From NCBI GenBank assembly GCA_963797765.1, contig CAWCQU010000002.1, positions 1,426,001 through 1,490,000 of the forward strand: 64,000 nt of DNA. Reading direction: 5' to 3'. Shown piece by piece: positions 17,697 to 26,543 of the stretch. The translations under genes were made by a program, and so were the position numbers. The first letter of the stretch is position 1; each line of letters opens with the position of its first letter. Source of the stretch: JBGPTK01 sp963797765. GTDB lineage: Bacteria; Acidobacteriota; Terriglobia; Acidiferrales; UBA7541. Below the pieces are notes generated by a model. That model searched no databases and was not told where the DNA came from. It saw only the letters and a list, made by a program, of their open reading frames with translations.

Positions 17697-18397
17697 GATC
17701 CGCTATCCCCGGCGGCAAGATCGATCTTCAATCGAGCCCGCGTTTCCTCGAGCCAGCGTGAGGAGCGTTCGTTAATGTCGTGTTCGATCAAGATCTCCCG
17801 AATCTGATCCGCGACATCCGCGAGCGGCGGCACCGGCTGTCCCTTGGCAGCGAGTTCGGGCGAAAGTGTTTCTTTGTAATATTTATCGATCTGGCCTGGA
17901 TCCACTTGCGCTGCCGGGCGAAACTTGTAATCCAGGAAACGCGAAAGGTAAATCTCATCGCGAATCATCCGCCGCAAGGCAGTTTCCGGCAGCCCCAATG
18001 CGGCCAGTCGAGCACGGAAAGCGTCCGGTGAGGGGAACCGTTTCACCACCTGGTCGTACTCATCTTTCACCTGCATTTCGCCCGGCTGAGGAAACTGAGC
18101 GGTGGAGGCTTCGGTCTGGAAAATCCACTGGTCGATGAGGTGTTGCAGCACCTCCGCGCGAGTTTCGGAGTGTTCGTCCATGAGTTGCTGGTAGGCGATC
18201 AGCTCTCGAACGGCACTTTCCGCGATGATGTCGTCTTCGATGCGCACGGCGATGCGATCCACCAATTGCCCGCCGCTGGAGTACGCGGGCGGTGCGGTTT
18301 GGGGAGGCGACTGGGCGTAGCAATTGGCGGATTCCGCGAGCGGCGAGAACGCCGCGCACCCAAGCACGATCACGAAAATGAAATCTTTTCGACGCAT
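17693..18397 (-). CDS. SurA-like periplasmic protein without a PPIase domain
   Basis: A 234-residue exported protein: the signal peptide ends near NCYAQ, then comes a SurA_N-type helical region (VDRIAVRIEDDIIAESAV, HLIDQWIFQ, then DEYDQVVKRFPSPDAFRARL). There is no parvulin domain, so it should act only as a holdase-type chaperone for unfolded outer-membrane proteins. Its start abuts the Omp85 stop and its stop overlaps tamB, which argues for a dedicated role in that pathway. Assignment rests on pattern and position; I am confident of the operon, less so of the family name. Confidence 0.75.
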   Translation of the reverse strand: MRRKDFIFVIVLGCAAFSPLAESANCYAQSPPQTAPPAYSSGGQLVDRIAVRIEDDIIAESAVRELIAYQQLMDEHSETRAEVLQHLIDQWIFQTEASTAQFPQPGEMQVKDEYDQVVKRFPSPDAFRARLAALGLPETALRRMIRDEIYLSRFLDYKFRPAAQVDPGQIDKYYKETLSPELAAKGQPVPPLADVADQIREILIEHDINERSSRWLEETRARLKIDLAAGDSGS

Positions 18398-20286
18398 CAG
18401 AAAATCGACCCGATATTGAAAAAGAATTGGAAGTGCGGCAGCCGCGAAGTTTGCTGCAGCCCGTTCGCATCCGTAAAGACAAACTGCGCCGGGTTGAGCT
18501 GGTAACCCAGATCGATTCGCACAGGCCCGATCGGCGTGGCATAGCGGAAGCCGAATCCAATCGTGTGGGAAAGATAATTCATGGAATTGTCATTTGTGGC
18601 TGGCGACCAGCGCAATGTTACGTGCTGCAAATCGGTATATACGTTTCCCACGTCATAAAAGAGTGCGCCGCCCAGGTGCGAGCCCACGATGGGCAAATGC
18701 ATCGGGAAACGAACTTCCTGATTGAGCACCAGCATCGCCAGACCGCCGATGGGAAAGCCGCTGGACATATCGCGCGGGCCGGCCTGATTCAGGCCGAAAC
18801 CGCGCAGGGTGGTGCCGCCGCCGGCGAAGAGCCGCTCCGGGAGTGGAACATCGATCGTGGTTGTATCGCCGAGCGTTTCCTCGACACCAAAGCGAATCGA
18901 GCGAGCGAAGACGAAGGCCCGTCCAAACGGATGATACGTGGAATTCTGCGCGAAGATGCGGCCGAAGCTGGCGCTGGATCCGAATGATTTCGCGGCGAGA
19001 CTCAGATCCACGGTATTGAAATTGCCTCGACTGGCATCGCCGGGATTGTCGCGCCGGTCGCGCACCCAGGTGACGCCAAAAGCCGAAATTCGCGCGGGCT
19101 GGCTGAACAACGGAATTTCTTCGATGGGGATTTGCAGCGAGCTGGCGTCCACCAAAACGTGGCGATAGGAATAGCGGTAGATCATGGTGGTGGAGCGGGA
19201 GACCACCTGATTGATCTGAAAAGAACCTTCGTAACGCGTGGAAGTGAAAGTGCGCACGTCGCGCGACTTATCGGCGAAGCCGGTGAGCACCACGTTGAAA
19301 TGCGGATTGTTCAAAAAGTTCGGCGACGTAAAGCTTAGAAGGCTGCGGTATTGCAGCGTGCTGGCGCGAACCTTGAACGCAATGCTCTGCGCACGGCCCC
19401 AAAGGTTCCCTTTGGCAATCTCGAAAATAACGCGGGGGCTGGCGCTCAGGCTTCCTCCGGCCGGATTGTCTCCAGCGCCTCCCAGGCGCTGCACTTCAAA
19501 ACCGCCGCCGTAGCTGAGGGTGATGCGCTTGGCTTCGTCGGTTTCGACCACGACGTTTTTATCGGGATCTTCTCCATTGGGATTCTGCGGTGCGATCGCC
19601 ACGCGGTTAAAGATTCCCAGATTGTAGAGGCGGCGCTGCGAATCCACCACTTCGCCTTCGCGCAGCGGCTCGCCGGGCTGCATTTGAACTTCGCGGGAAA
19701 TGGTGCGAATACGGGTCTTCCGAAAACCTGTCAGCAGAACGTGCAAGACCCGAATTTGCGTGCCTTCGGTGATGGTATAGGTCAAGCGGACGCGGTTGGG
19801 AACGTCGGTGTCGGTCACTTGGGCCACAAAGCGGGCATCGGGAAAGCCTTCGTTGTAATACATGGCCAGGACGTTGTCGCGGTCACTGGTCACGTCGAAA
19901 TCGGAATAAGGCTGGCCGGGAGTCGAACCAATCACGCCTAGCAGTTCGGCGTCGCTGATGGTTTTGTTCCCTTCGATTCTGAGGCCGACGACGCGGGTCT
20001 GCACTCCTTCGGTGATGTGGAAGCGGACCAGCAGGGCGCCGGTCTTTCCCTTGTAATCGTCCAAAGCTTCGCTCTGCACTTTGACATCGCGGAAACCGTT
20101 GGCCTGGTAGAGTCCTCGAATGGAATCTTCATCGGACTTGAGCAAGCGTTCGCTGTAACGGCCCGGGCGAAGCAAACGCGGCGGGCTGGATGGAGATGCG
20201 GCCGGCCAGCAGCGAATCACTGAAATATTTATTGCCGTCGAAATCCACCGCGAGCAATTTGTGCTTCGGCCCGCGCTCGATTTCAT
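18397..20286 (-). CDS. Omp85-family (BamA/TamA-like) protein, C-terminal piece (frameshifted gene)
   Basis: This frame holds the last POTRA domains (LLVRFHITEGVQTRVVGLRI; VRLTYTITEGTQIRVLHVLL) and a 16-strand barrel with the Omp85 motif region GGGTTLRGFG, finishing on Phe (NIGSIF) as an outer-membrane beta-signal should. The first ~45 codons are out-of-phase. The gene really begins at 21313; deleting one base of the GGG run at 20183-20185 (CCC on the coding strand) restores SIQPPRLLRPGRYSERLL. The joined protein is about 970 residues, with more POTRA repeats than the three of TamA, closer to BamA-like proteins. Confidence 0.88.
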   Translation of the reverse strand: MKSSAGRSTNCSRWISTAINISVIRCWPAASPSSPPRLLRPGRYSERLLKSDEDSIRGLYQANGFRDVKVQSEALDDYKGKTGALLVRFHITEGVQTRVVGLRIEGNKTISDAELLGVIGSTPGQPYSDFDVTSDRDNVLAMYYNEGFPDARFVAQVTDTDVPNRVRLTYTITEGTQIRVLHVLLTGFRKTRIRTISREVQMQPGEPLREGEVVDSQRRLYNLGIFNRVAIAPQNPNGEDPDKNVVVETDEAKRITLSYGGGFEVQRLGGAGDNPAGGSLSASPRVIFEIAKGNLWGRAQSIAFKVRASTLQYRSLLSFTSPNFLNNPHFNVVLTGFADKSRDVRTFTSTRYEGSFQINQVVSRSTTMIYRYSYRHVLVDASSLQIPIEEIPLFSQPARISAFGVTWVRDRRDNPGDASRGNFNTVDLSLAAKSFGSSASFGRIFAQNSTYHPFGRAFVFARSIRFGVEETLGDTTTIDVPLPERLFAGGGTTLRGFGLNQAGPRDMSSGFPIGGLAMLVLNQEVRFPMHLPIVGSHLGGALFYDVGNVYTDLQHVTLRWSPATNDNSMNYLSHTIGFGFRYATPIGPVRIDLGYQLNPAQFVFTDANGLQQTSRLPHFQFFFNIGSIF

Positions 20287-21313
20287 AGGTGATCACCTGT
20301 TCTCTTTTTTGCGGGTCGTTGGCGGTGGTGAACTGCACGCGCGCGTCGAAATATCCGCCGCGCTCGAGTTGATCGCGCAGGTTGCGGCGGCCTTCTTGAA
20401 GAAGATCGTCATCCACGGCGCCTTCGGCGTAAACGGGCAAAAGTTTTTTTAATTGGCTGCCGCGAATCTTCGCTCCGGTTACTTCGATCCGCACGCGCAG
20501 TCCCGCGGTCACATCCAGCGTGACCGGCAACTGGTTGGACTTAGGATCGTAATCGCCGCGGCGAACGATCACCCGGGCGCCCAAATATCCGGCGTGGGTG
20601 AGAAACCTGCGCAGACGCGTGCCAGCACGTTCCAGCCGGGCTGAGGTGAGTTCTTTTCCGGTCACAAGCTTGGAACGGCGCAGGAGTTCTTTATCGGGGT
20701 AAGCGCTTTGATTGTGAATCTCGATTGCGCCCACGCGGGCCCGCGGTCCGGGATCGACATGGACCAAAATGTTCATTTGACGCGTTGCAGGGAAGGGCGC
20801 GGGCACGCTTGAGATTTTTGCCTGATAGAGTCCGTCTTCGGTAAGAGTGGATTGGAGACGGCCAATGGCTTCGCGCAGAGCACTCTCGCGAAATGTCTCA
20901 CCCAGTCCCAGCCGCAGAGAGGCAAGCGCAAGCGCCTCGCTGGGCGGCTCTTTCAACCCGTCGAGCAGCACAAGGTTGTTGAAATAATTTCGAGTCACGA
21001 TGAAATCGATGCGCAATCCGGCGGGAGAGGAAATTGCCTCTGTGCGGACGTCGGAAAAATCGCCGGTGCGATAAAGCTGCTTCAGGCTTAAGCGTTCCGC
21101 TTCAATGTCAAAAGGCTGGCCGGCGACCAGCGAGAGGCTGGGAAGATGAGTGGTGACTGGTTTGCCGTTTTCGTCCAGCACGCGAATTTCCGTGACGGGC
21201 CGGCCTTGCAGCGCCGCCACCTGTGCGCGCACCGGCAGCAGCGCCAGCAGGCAGAACGCCACGCTGCCGATCATGCCGCACGCGACAGGTCTCCAATGAC
21301 ATTTCATCCCCAT
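20129..21313 (-). CDS. Omp85-family (BamA/TamA-like) protein, N-terminal piece (frameshifted gene)
   Basis: The N-terminal piece has a signal peptide (GSVAFCLLALLPVRAQ) and several POTRA-like units (VTEIRVLDENGKPV; MNILVHVDPGPRARVGAIEI; VTLDVTAGLRVRIEVTGAKI; VITYEIERGPKHKLLAVDF). POTRA domains bind client barrels or TamB in the periplasm. Reading is in phase to about 20185, after which the last ~15 residues are frameshifted. First gene of the Omp85 / SurA-like / tamB operon. Confidence 0.85.
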   Translation of the reverse strand: MGMKCHWRPVACGMIGSVAFCLLALLPVRAQVAALQGRPVTEIRVLDENGKPVTTHLPSLSLVAGQPFDIEAERLSLKQLYRTGDFSDVRTEAISSPAGLRIDFIVTRNYFNNLVLLDGLKEPPSEALALASLRLGLGETFRESALREAIGRLQSTLTEDGLYQAKISSVPAPFPATRQMNILVHVDPGPRARVGAIEIHNQSAYPDKELLRRSKLVTGKELTSARLERAGTRLRRFLTHAGYLGARVIVRRGDYDPKSNQLPVTLDVTAGLRVRIEVTGAKIRGSQLKKLLPVYAEGAVDDDLLQEGRRNLRDQLERGGYFDARVQFTTANDPQKREQVITYEIERGPKHKLLAVDFDGNKYFSDSLLAGRISIQPAAFASPGPLQRTLAQVR

Positions 21314-21422
21314 CTCGGAGTGTGGATCAGGTTAGCACAGCCTCGATTCCCGCCGGATTCGAAAAGGCAGGTGAATGGCGCTATGATGAAATCGGCGCGG
21401 CTGCGGCCTACGACGATTGCCC

Positions 21423-22487
21423 ATGGATCCCAAACAGTACGAAAAATATTCGCGGCAAATTCTATTTCACGGGCTGGGGGAAGCCGGCCAGGAACGCTTG
21501 CTGAATGCGAGTGCCGTCCTGGTGGGCTGCGGCGCGCTGGGCACAACCGTGGCCAACCTGCTGATTCGCGCGGGGCTTGGCCGCTTGCGAATCGTGGACC
21601 GGGATTTTGTGGAGCCCTCGAATCTGCAACGGCAAACGCTGTTCGAAGAAACCGACGCGCGCGACGCCCTGCCCAAAGCAATTGCGGCGGAGCGCCGCCT
21701 GCGAGCCATAAACTATGATGCCGACATTGAAGGGATCGTTTCCGATGTGACGCCGGAAAATGCGGAGGAATTGCTTGCAGGCTACTCCTTGATTCTCGAT
21801 GGCACGGATAATTTTGCCACGCGGCTTTTGCTGAACGATCTTGCGGTTTCTTCGCATGTACCGTGGATTTATGCCGCCGCCGTCTCGAGCTACGGGGTGA
21901 CGATGACGATTCTGCCGGAGGAGACGGCGTGCCTGGCGTGCTTGCTCGAATCTCCCGGTGGAAATGATACGTCCAGTTCCTCCACCACCGGAGGGCTTCC
22001 CGCGGGATTTGAAGAAACGTGTGACACCGTTGGCGTTTTAAATGCCGCGATCGGCGTGATCGCGTCGCTGCAAGCAGCCGAGGCAACGAAGCTACTGGCG
22101 GGGAAGAAAGAAACGCTCCATGGCCGGTTGGTGGCGTGCGACGTATGGAAGGGACGATTCCAATCGATCCGCGTGGCCCGGAATCCAGGGTGCCGCGCTT
22201 GCGGCCAGCGGAAATTCACTTTTCTTGCCGGCGCTGCCCAGCCCCACTTTTCCATGTGCGGGCGGGATTCGGTGCAAATCCATGAACGCAGGCGACGGCT
22301 GGACCTGGGGGAACTGCAGGCGCGGCTTGCACCCGCCGTGGCGGATGTGCGTCACAATGATTTTCTGTTGCGCTTCCGCGTGCCACCTTATCAATTGACG
22401 GTTTTCCCCGATGGCCGCGCGATTATCCAGGGGACCCAGGATCCTGCGATTGCCCGCTCTCTCTACGCGCGCTATATCGGCGCTTAG
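21423..22487 (+). CDS. ThiF/MoeB/HesA-family adenylyltransferase (E1-like)
   Basis: An E1-like enzyme of 354 residues that should adenylate the C-terminus of a ubiquitin-like sulfur carrier (MoaD or ThiS type). Seen: Rossmann GCGALGTT (35-42), the Asp of VDRDFVE (59), LQRQTLF, the DGTDNF motif, a Cys in EETCDTVGVLNA at the MoeB thioester position, and a zinc site of two CXXC pairs (CLAC, CRAC). The last ~70 residues, beginning near LDLGELQARL, form a small extra domain where MoeB-type proteins often have a rhodanese. No sulfur-carrier gene is adjacent. ATG 21423 is preferred to a TTG two codons upstream. Confidence 0.85.
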   Translation: MDPKQYEKYSRQILFHGLGEAGQERLLNASAVLVGCGALGTTVANLLIRAGLGRLRIVDRDFVEPSNLQRQTLFEETDARDALPKAIAAERRLRAINYDADIEGIVSDVTPENAEELLAGYSLILDGTDNFATRLLLNDLAVSSHVPWIYAAAVSSYGVTMTILPEETACLACLLESPGGNDTSSSSTTGGLPAGFEETCDTVGVLNAAIGVIASLQAAEATKLLAGKKETLHGRLVACDVWKGRFQSIRVARNPGCRACGQRKFTFLAGAAQPHFSMCGRDSVQIHERRRRLDLGELQARLAPAVADVRHNDFLLRFRVPPYQLTVFPDGRAIIQGTQDPAIARSLYARYIGA

Positions 22488-22560
22488 CAGGCTCTTAGGT
22501 TTTGCGGGCACCGGAAGACTTTTGATTTGGCGGTACTGCGAATCCTCAGGAGATTTCTGA

Positions 22561-24027
22561 ATGGCCTCACAGCTTAAGTCATCCAACTCAAACTTTCATT
22601 CGTGGGATATGGTTCGAAGCGCTGGAATGCTGCTGGCCTCGGCGGTGATGTTGTATTTCGGCACGGGCCTTCATCCAATATGGTGGCTCACGTGGCTTGG
22701 GCCTTTGCCCGTTCTGTTTGCCGCTCCGCGGATGAAGGCCTGGCCATCCTTCGGGATGGCGACAGTGGCGTGGTTTTTGGGGAGTTTGAATATGTGGCAT
22801 TACATGCTGGCGCTGATTCAATTGCCGGTGATGGTGACTGTGCTGGCCTCTCTGATTCCTGCCCTTATTTTCGGAATCGCTGTTTATCTGTTTCGCGTTT
22901 TCATTCGAAAGGGCGCCTTGTGGCGGGCAACCCTTGCGTTGCCGGCGGCTTGGGTCACATGTGAATTTCTGAATGCCTTGACTTCACCGCACAGCACATT
23001 TGGAAATCTTGGTTATTCCCAAATGAATTTCTTGCCCGTCTTGCAGGTGGCGTCTCTAGCGGGAATCTGGGGCATTAGTTTCTGCCTGTTTCTGTTTCCA
23101 GCAGCGGTGGCTGCCATTTTCAGTGGACAAGGAAGCAAGATACAAAGAATGAGTTTAGCCGCAACGGTTGGCGCTTTGTTTGTGGCGGTGATTGCTTATG
23201 GTTCCTTGCGGCTGGCATCGACGCCCGCGAATGCGCCTTCCGTGAAGGTCGCGCTGATGGCGACCGATGCCGGGGATCTATTTCCGCAGGACGATGATTC
23301 CGCGCTGAAACTTCTGCGTGAATATTCGGAGCAGGTGGATCAGCTTGCCGGTTTGGGCGCTGAAGTGATTGTAATGCCTGAAAAAATCGCCCGAGTTTCG
23401 GACCAAGGGACGGCGCAGGTGGATGAGTTGTTCGGCGCAACCGCCGCCCGCGCGAACGCCGAGATTGTGGTGGGCATTGACCGCGGGTCTGCCACGCGAA
23501 GATTCAATGAAGCGCGTATTTATTCTCCCGGCGGAGGGATCGAGATGTATGACAAACATCACATGATTCCCCGTTTCGAGGACGTCGATCAGCCGGGCAC
23601 CACTCTTACGGTTTGGAATCAGCCTTCCGGCATTTGGGGAATCGAAATTTGCAAGGACATGGATTTTCCGCGTCTGAGCCGCAGGTACGGCGCCCAGGGC
23701 GTGGCCCTGCTGCTGGTACCCGCGTGGGATTTTGTGCTGGACGACTGGTTGCACGGCCGGATGGCCGTGATGCGCGGAGTGGAAAGCGGATTCACAATCG
23801 CACGCACTGCCAAACAAGGATTGATGACGGTCAGCGACAACCGGGGACGCGTTCTCGCCGAGCGCAGCAGCGCAGCCGAACCGTTTTCTTATGTTTTCGC
23901 GAACGTACCTGTGAGACACGACAGCACGCTCTACTTGCGATGGGGAAATTGGTTTGCCTGGTTAAACGTTGCCGGGCTATTTCTAACGGTTGTCAGCCTG
24001 CTTTGGAAAAGAGGTTCTGCTTCATAA
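22561..24027 (+). CDS. Apolipoprotein N-acyltransferase-type protein (Lnt-like)
   Basis: The N-terminal half has about six membrane segments; the C-terminal half is a periplasmic carbon-nitrogen hydrolase domain, and one final membrane segment closes the protein (488 residues). The nitrilase-type Glu-Lys-Cys triad is visible in VMPEKIA, YDKHHMIPRFE and GIEICKDMDFP. Lnt N-acylates the lipoprotein Cys after Lgt and LspA. The sequence is divergent from classical Lnt and could be a paralogue acting on another amine. The gap to the ThiF-like gene is 73 bp on the same strand. Confidence 0.8.
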   Translation: MASQLKSSNSNFHSWDMVRSAGMLLASAVMLYFGTGLHPIWWLTWLGPLPVLFAAPRMKAWPSFGMATVAWFLGSLNMWHYMLALIQLPVMVTVLASLIPALIFGIAVYLFRVFIRKGALWRATLALPAAWVTCEFLNALTSPHSTFGNLGYSQMNFLPVLQVASLAGIWGISFCLFLFPAAVAAIFSGQGSKIQRMSLAATVGALFVAVIAYGSLRLASTPANAPSVKVALMATDAGDLFPQDDDSALKLLREYSEQVDQLAGLGAEVIVMPEKIARVSDQGTAQVDELFGATAARANAEIVVGIDRGSATRRFNEARIYSPGGGIEMYDKHHMIPRFEDVDQPGTTLTVWNQPSGIWGIEICKDMDFPRLSRRYGAQGVALLLVPAWDFVLDDWLHGRMAVMRGVESGFTIARTAKQGLMTVSDNRGRVLAERSSAAEPFSYVFANVPVRHDSTLYLRWGNWFAWLNVAGLFLTVVSLLWKRGSAS

Positions 24028-24044
24028 GAATTAAGATTTGCGGA

Positions 24045-24938
24045 TTACGGAGAGATTGCGTTGCCTTCGGTGAGTTTTTGATAGTTGCTTGATTTTTGGT
24101 CGAACCTCACATTCAACCACTTCAGAACAATGCGGCCTTCGATGGTCCCCTGGGCCGTTTGCGGAAGCCAGGTTGCGTCCGCCATGCGTGTCTGTTCATA
24201 GTGGAGATTGAATGTTCGAATCGTTGCCAAAAAGCCGCCCCACGCATTCACTTGCATCAGAAGATGCGCGTCCATTTTCGCGAGGTCGTAGTCCTGCTCA
24301 TCCACCCATAAACGTCCTTTCAATTCGTTGAGCAGCCGGTCAATCCTTCTCCGGATGGGGAGGCCCTTGCTGCGCGGCTCAAAATCCAAGACGAACGAAA
24401 TGCGGCCGTTGAGCGTTTCCTCTCCTTCCAGTGTGAAGCGGTATTTATTGAAGAGCGACTCATTGAACTCCACCTCACCTTCGTCTTTCTGATCTCCCTT
24501 TGGCCTGGTCATCTTTTCCCGGAACTTGCGTTCGCGCTCGTGTTCTTCTTTCAGATCTCTTCCCTCCAGCGGCTTGCCATTCTTGCGCACCTGCCGGAGG
24601 TAGAGTTGGCCGGAAATCGGAACGGCGATGGAATCGCGCACCTCGCGTTTTTTTACCGCCCCTTTGCCATCCAAGGTATCCATCACGGTTTGCTGGGTGT
24701 AGGTATAGCGGGCATCGGCATGGCGTTCTTCATTGGCATGGGCTCTGGCGATGAGCCTCTGGATGATCACCTCCGCATTTGGCTGTCCCGGCTTGTCCTG
24801 CCCTCGCAGGAGCGCGGGAGAAAACAGCAGCCCGGGGATGATGATTGCAAGGCACCGGACGAACCCGGCCAGGCAGCGGTTGTTCACTCCACGATATCGC
24901 ACAGGAATTAGATTGCAGGATGGAACTGCAGATTTCAA
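24045..24938 (-). CDS. Secreted protein, possible LolA-like fold, unknown function
   Basis: A 297-residue exported protein with a long N-region before a hydrophobic core (LAIIIPGLLFSPALLRG). The body is charged and beta-rich, with DFEPRSKGLPIRRR and GRLWVDEQDYDLAKMDAHL segments resembling outer-membrane lipoprotein-sorting (LolA/LolB-like) folds, which bind acyl chains in the periplasm. It converges on the Lnt-like gene, 17 bp apart. The relation to lipoprotein processing is suggestive only. An internal start closer to the hydrophobic core is possible. Confidence 0.6.
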   Translation of the reverse strand: MKSAVPSCNLIPVRYRGVNNRCLAGFVRCLAIIIPGLLFSPALLRGQDKPGQPNAEVIIQRLIARAHANEERHADARYTYTQQTVMDTLDGKGAVKKREVRDSIAVPISGQLYLRQVRKNGKPLEGRDLKEEHERERKFREKMTRPKGDQKDEGEVEFNESLFNKYRFTLEGEETLNGRISFVLDFEPRSKGLPIRRRIDRLLNELKGRLWVDEQDYDLAKMDAHLLMQVNAWGGFLATIRTFNLHYEQTRMADATWLPQTAQGTIEGRIVLKWLNVRFDQKSSNYQKLTEGNAISP

Positions 24939-24961
24939 GAAAACAAGGCCACGCTCGATGG

Positions 24962-25306
24962 CTAGCGGCCAAAGGTGCGAACTGTGGATTGGCGCTGCAG
25001 CGAGCGGTCCAGATTCTCGCGGAAATTCATCAAGGTGAGGAAAGTGCTCAGCACGCGAGCCTTAATTTCGTCGGTGAGGTGAATGCCGCTGGTGGCAACG
25101 CGGGCAAGGCGTTCTCCTCCGTCGGAAATATAGCGAATGATTTCCATTTGGCGGTCTTTACTTGTGTTGCCAGGGGCAGTTTCCCGGCGCATCTTGGCGC
25201 ATTCCTGCTCGAGCAGAAGCGTATAGTGCAAGAGGCACATCCGCTCCGACTCAAGCTCCGGAGGAACCGGCGCCTTGCAACCGACGACTGTGCAGCTCTC
25301 AGACAT
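24962..25306 (-). CDS. Small protein with N-terminal Cys/His cluster, unknown function
   Basis: A 114-residue soluble protein. Its N-terminus has C5, C10, C24 and H27 (C-X4-C-X13-C-X2-H), a possible zinc site. The rest is predicted helical (HYTLLLEQECAKM, IIRYISDGGERLARV, FLTLMNFRENLDR). I do not recognise the family. It lies 24 bp upstream of the LolA-like gene on the same strand and may be co-transcribed. It lacks a signal peptide. Confidence 0.55.
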   Translation of the reverse strand: MSESCTVVGCKAPVPPELESERMCLLHYTLLLEQECAKMRRETAPGNTSKDRQMEIIRYISDGGERLARVATSGIHLTDEIKARVLSTFLTLMNFRENLDRSLQRQSTVRTFGR

Positions 25307-25618
25307 AATGTAAGACCCGCTTCAGCAGGCAGACTTGTAGCATCTTCGATATGCAAAATCCAGACGTGCTATCCCCTCCAGGGCTTATCCAATAGTATCG
25401 CCCCGCCGTGCAGAAGCTGCCATGCCCTCTGCCCATTTTATTTCTTGTACACCAGGAAGGGCGCGGCATCAAGTGCCGTGATTAGAGGTGTTTAACTTCA
25501 AGGTACTGCCTCCGCTGGGATGTTCCTCGAGTTCTCGTCTGTGGATCGATGGAAAACAGCACGAATTTTCCTTTTCCGTATCTATCCATATCCATGATCG
25601 GCAGATAGCTAGAGAACT
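25307..25618. other. 312-bp intergenic region, nothing recognised
   Basis: No gene, hairpin with T-run, or repeat is evident. It contains the presumed promoter of the small Cys/His protein on the minus strand and the region downstream of marC's stop, but I cannot point to convincing -35/-10 boxes. Confidence 0.4.
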
Positions 25619-26281
25619 TCATGTGTGAAGGTATGTGAGCTTGATCACACCAAGATCCGTCAGGCCGTTCAGAACAAATTGCACAGCAAGCGCCGTGAGG
25701 AGCAGACCCATTAGCCTCATCAAAATGCGGATCCCGGTCTCGCCCAAAAAGCCGCGCACTTTATCGGCTCCCGCAAGGACCATGTAGGAAATCAATGAAC
25801 TCAGAACGATGGAGGCATAAATGATTACGTGTTCCCACCAATGATGCGATTCCCCGATCAACACCATCACAGTGGAAATCGTCCCGGGGCCCGCGAGCAT
25901 GGGGATGCCCAGGGGAATGATGCTGGCATCCTCTTTCGCAGCGCCTTCCGCGGCTTCTCCCGGCGTTTCATTCTGGCTGGAGCGCTTCGCTTGCAGCATG
26001 TCGAGTCCGATGTGCAGCAGAATCAAGCCACCCGCAATTTTGAATGCCGGCAAAGTGATTCCAAACAACCGGAAGATCAGGCTGCCGGTCATGGCAAATC
26101 CGCACAATACGATCAGGCAAGTCCATCCCGATTTGCGCGCCATCCTTCGCCGCTCCGGGGAATCCGCACCGTCGCTAATGGCCAGGAATGTGGGGATAAC
26201 GGCGAATGGATCGACCAGAAAGAAGATGGAGGTGAAAGCGAGCAGCGCGAATTCGAAGATGTCCTTGGCGGATGCCGGCAT
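25619..26281 (-). CDS. MarC-family integral membrane protein
   Basis: A 220-residue protein with six membrane segments. Family hallmarks are FFLVDPFAVIPTFLAI near the N-terminus and IPLGIPMLAGPGTIST in the second half, plus a charged cytoplasmic loop (QAKRSSQNETPGEAAEGAAK) between the halves. MarC proteins (UPF0056) have no settled function; the old link to multiple antibiotic resistance was not upheld. It is monocistronic here and divergent from the kinase gene at 26544. Confidence 0.88.
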   Translation of the reverse strand: MPASAKDIFEFALLAFTSIFFLVDPFAVIPTFLAISDGADSPERRRMARKSGWTCLIVLCGFAMTGSLIFRLFGITLPAFKIAGGLILLHIGLDMLQAKRSSQNETPGEAAEGAAKEDASIIPLGIPMLAGPGTISTVMVLIGESHHWWEHVIIYASIVLSSLISYMVLAGADKVRGFLGETGIRILMRLMGLLLTALAVQFVLNGLTDLGVIKLTYLHT

Positions 26282-26543
26282 GGCGCCTCGATGACGCGCG
26301 ACAATTTATCACGCCTGCGCCGCGCTGGATAGCGCGAGCCTTCGCCGGGTTGCCTGGCGGTCGTGGCCCAGTTTCCGATTTCCGCGTTTACCAGGAATTG
26401 GGCCCATTCGATGGTGGGAAACCCTGTTGCGAACATTTTCCTGGCACTGCAAACCTTCCATCTCAACTGTCGAGTCGGCGTTGCATCGAGCACAGTATGT
26501 CTTCGTTGACTTGCTTACTGGCACAACCTAAGATGAGCGCCAA

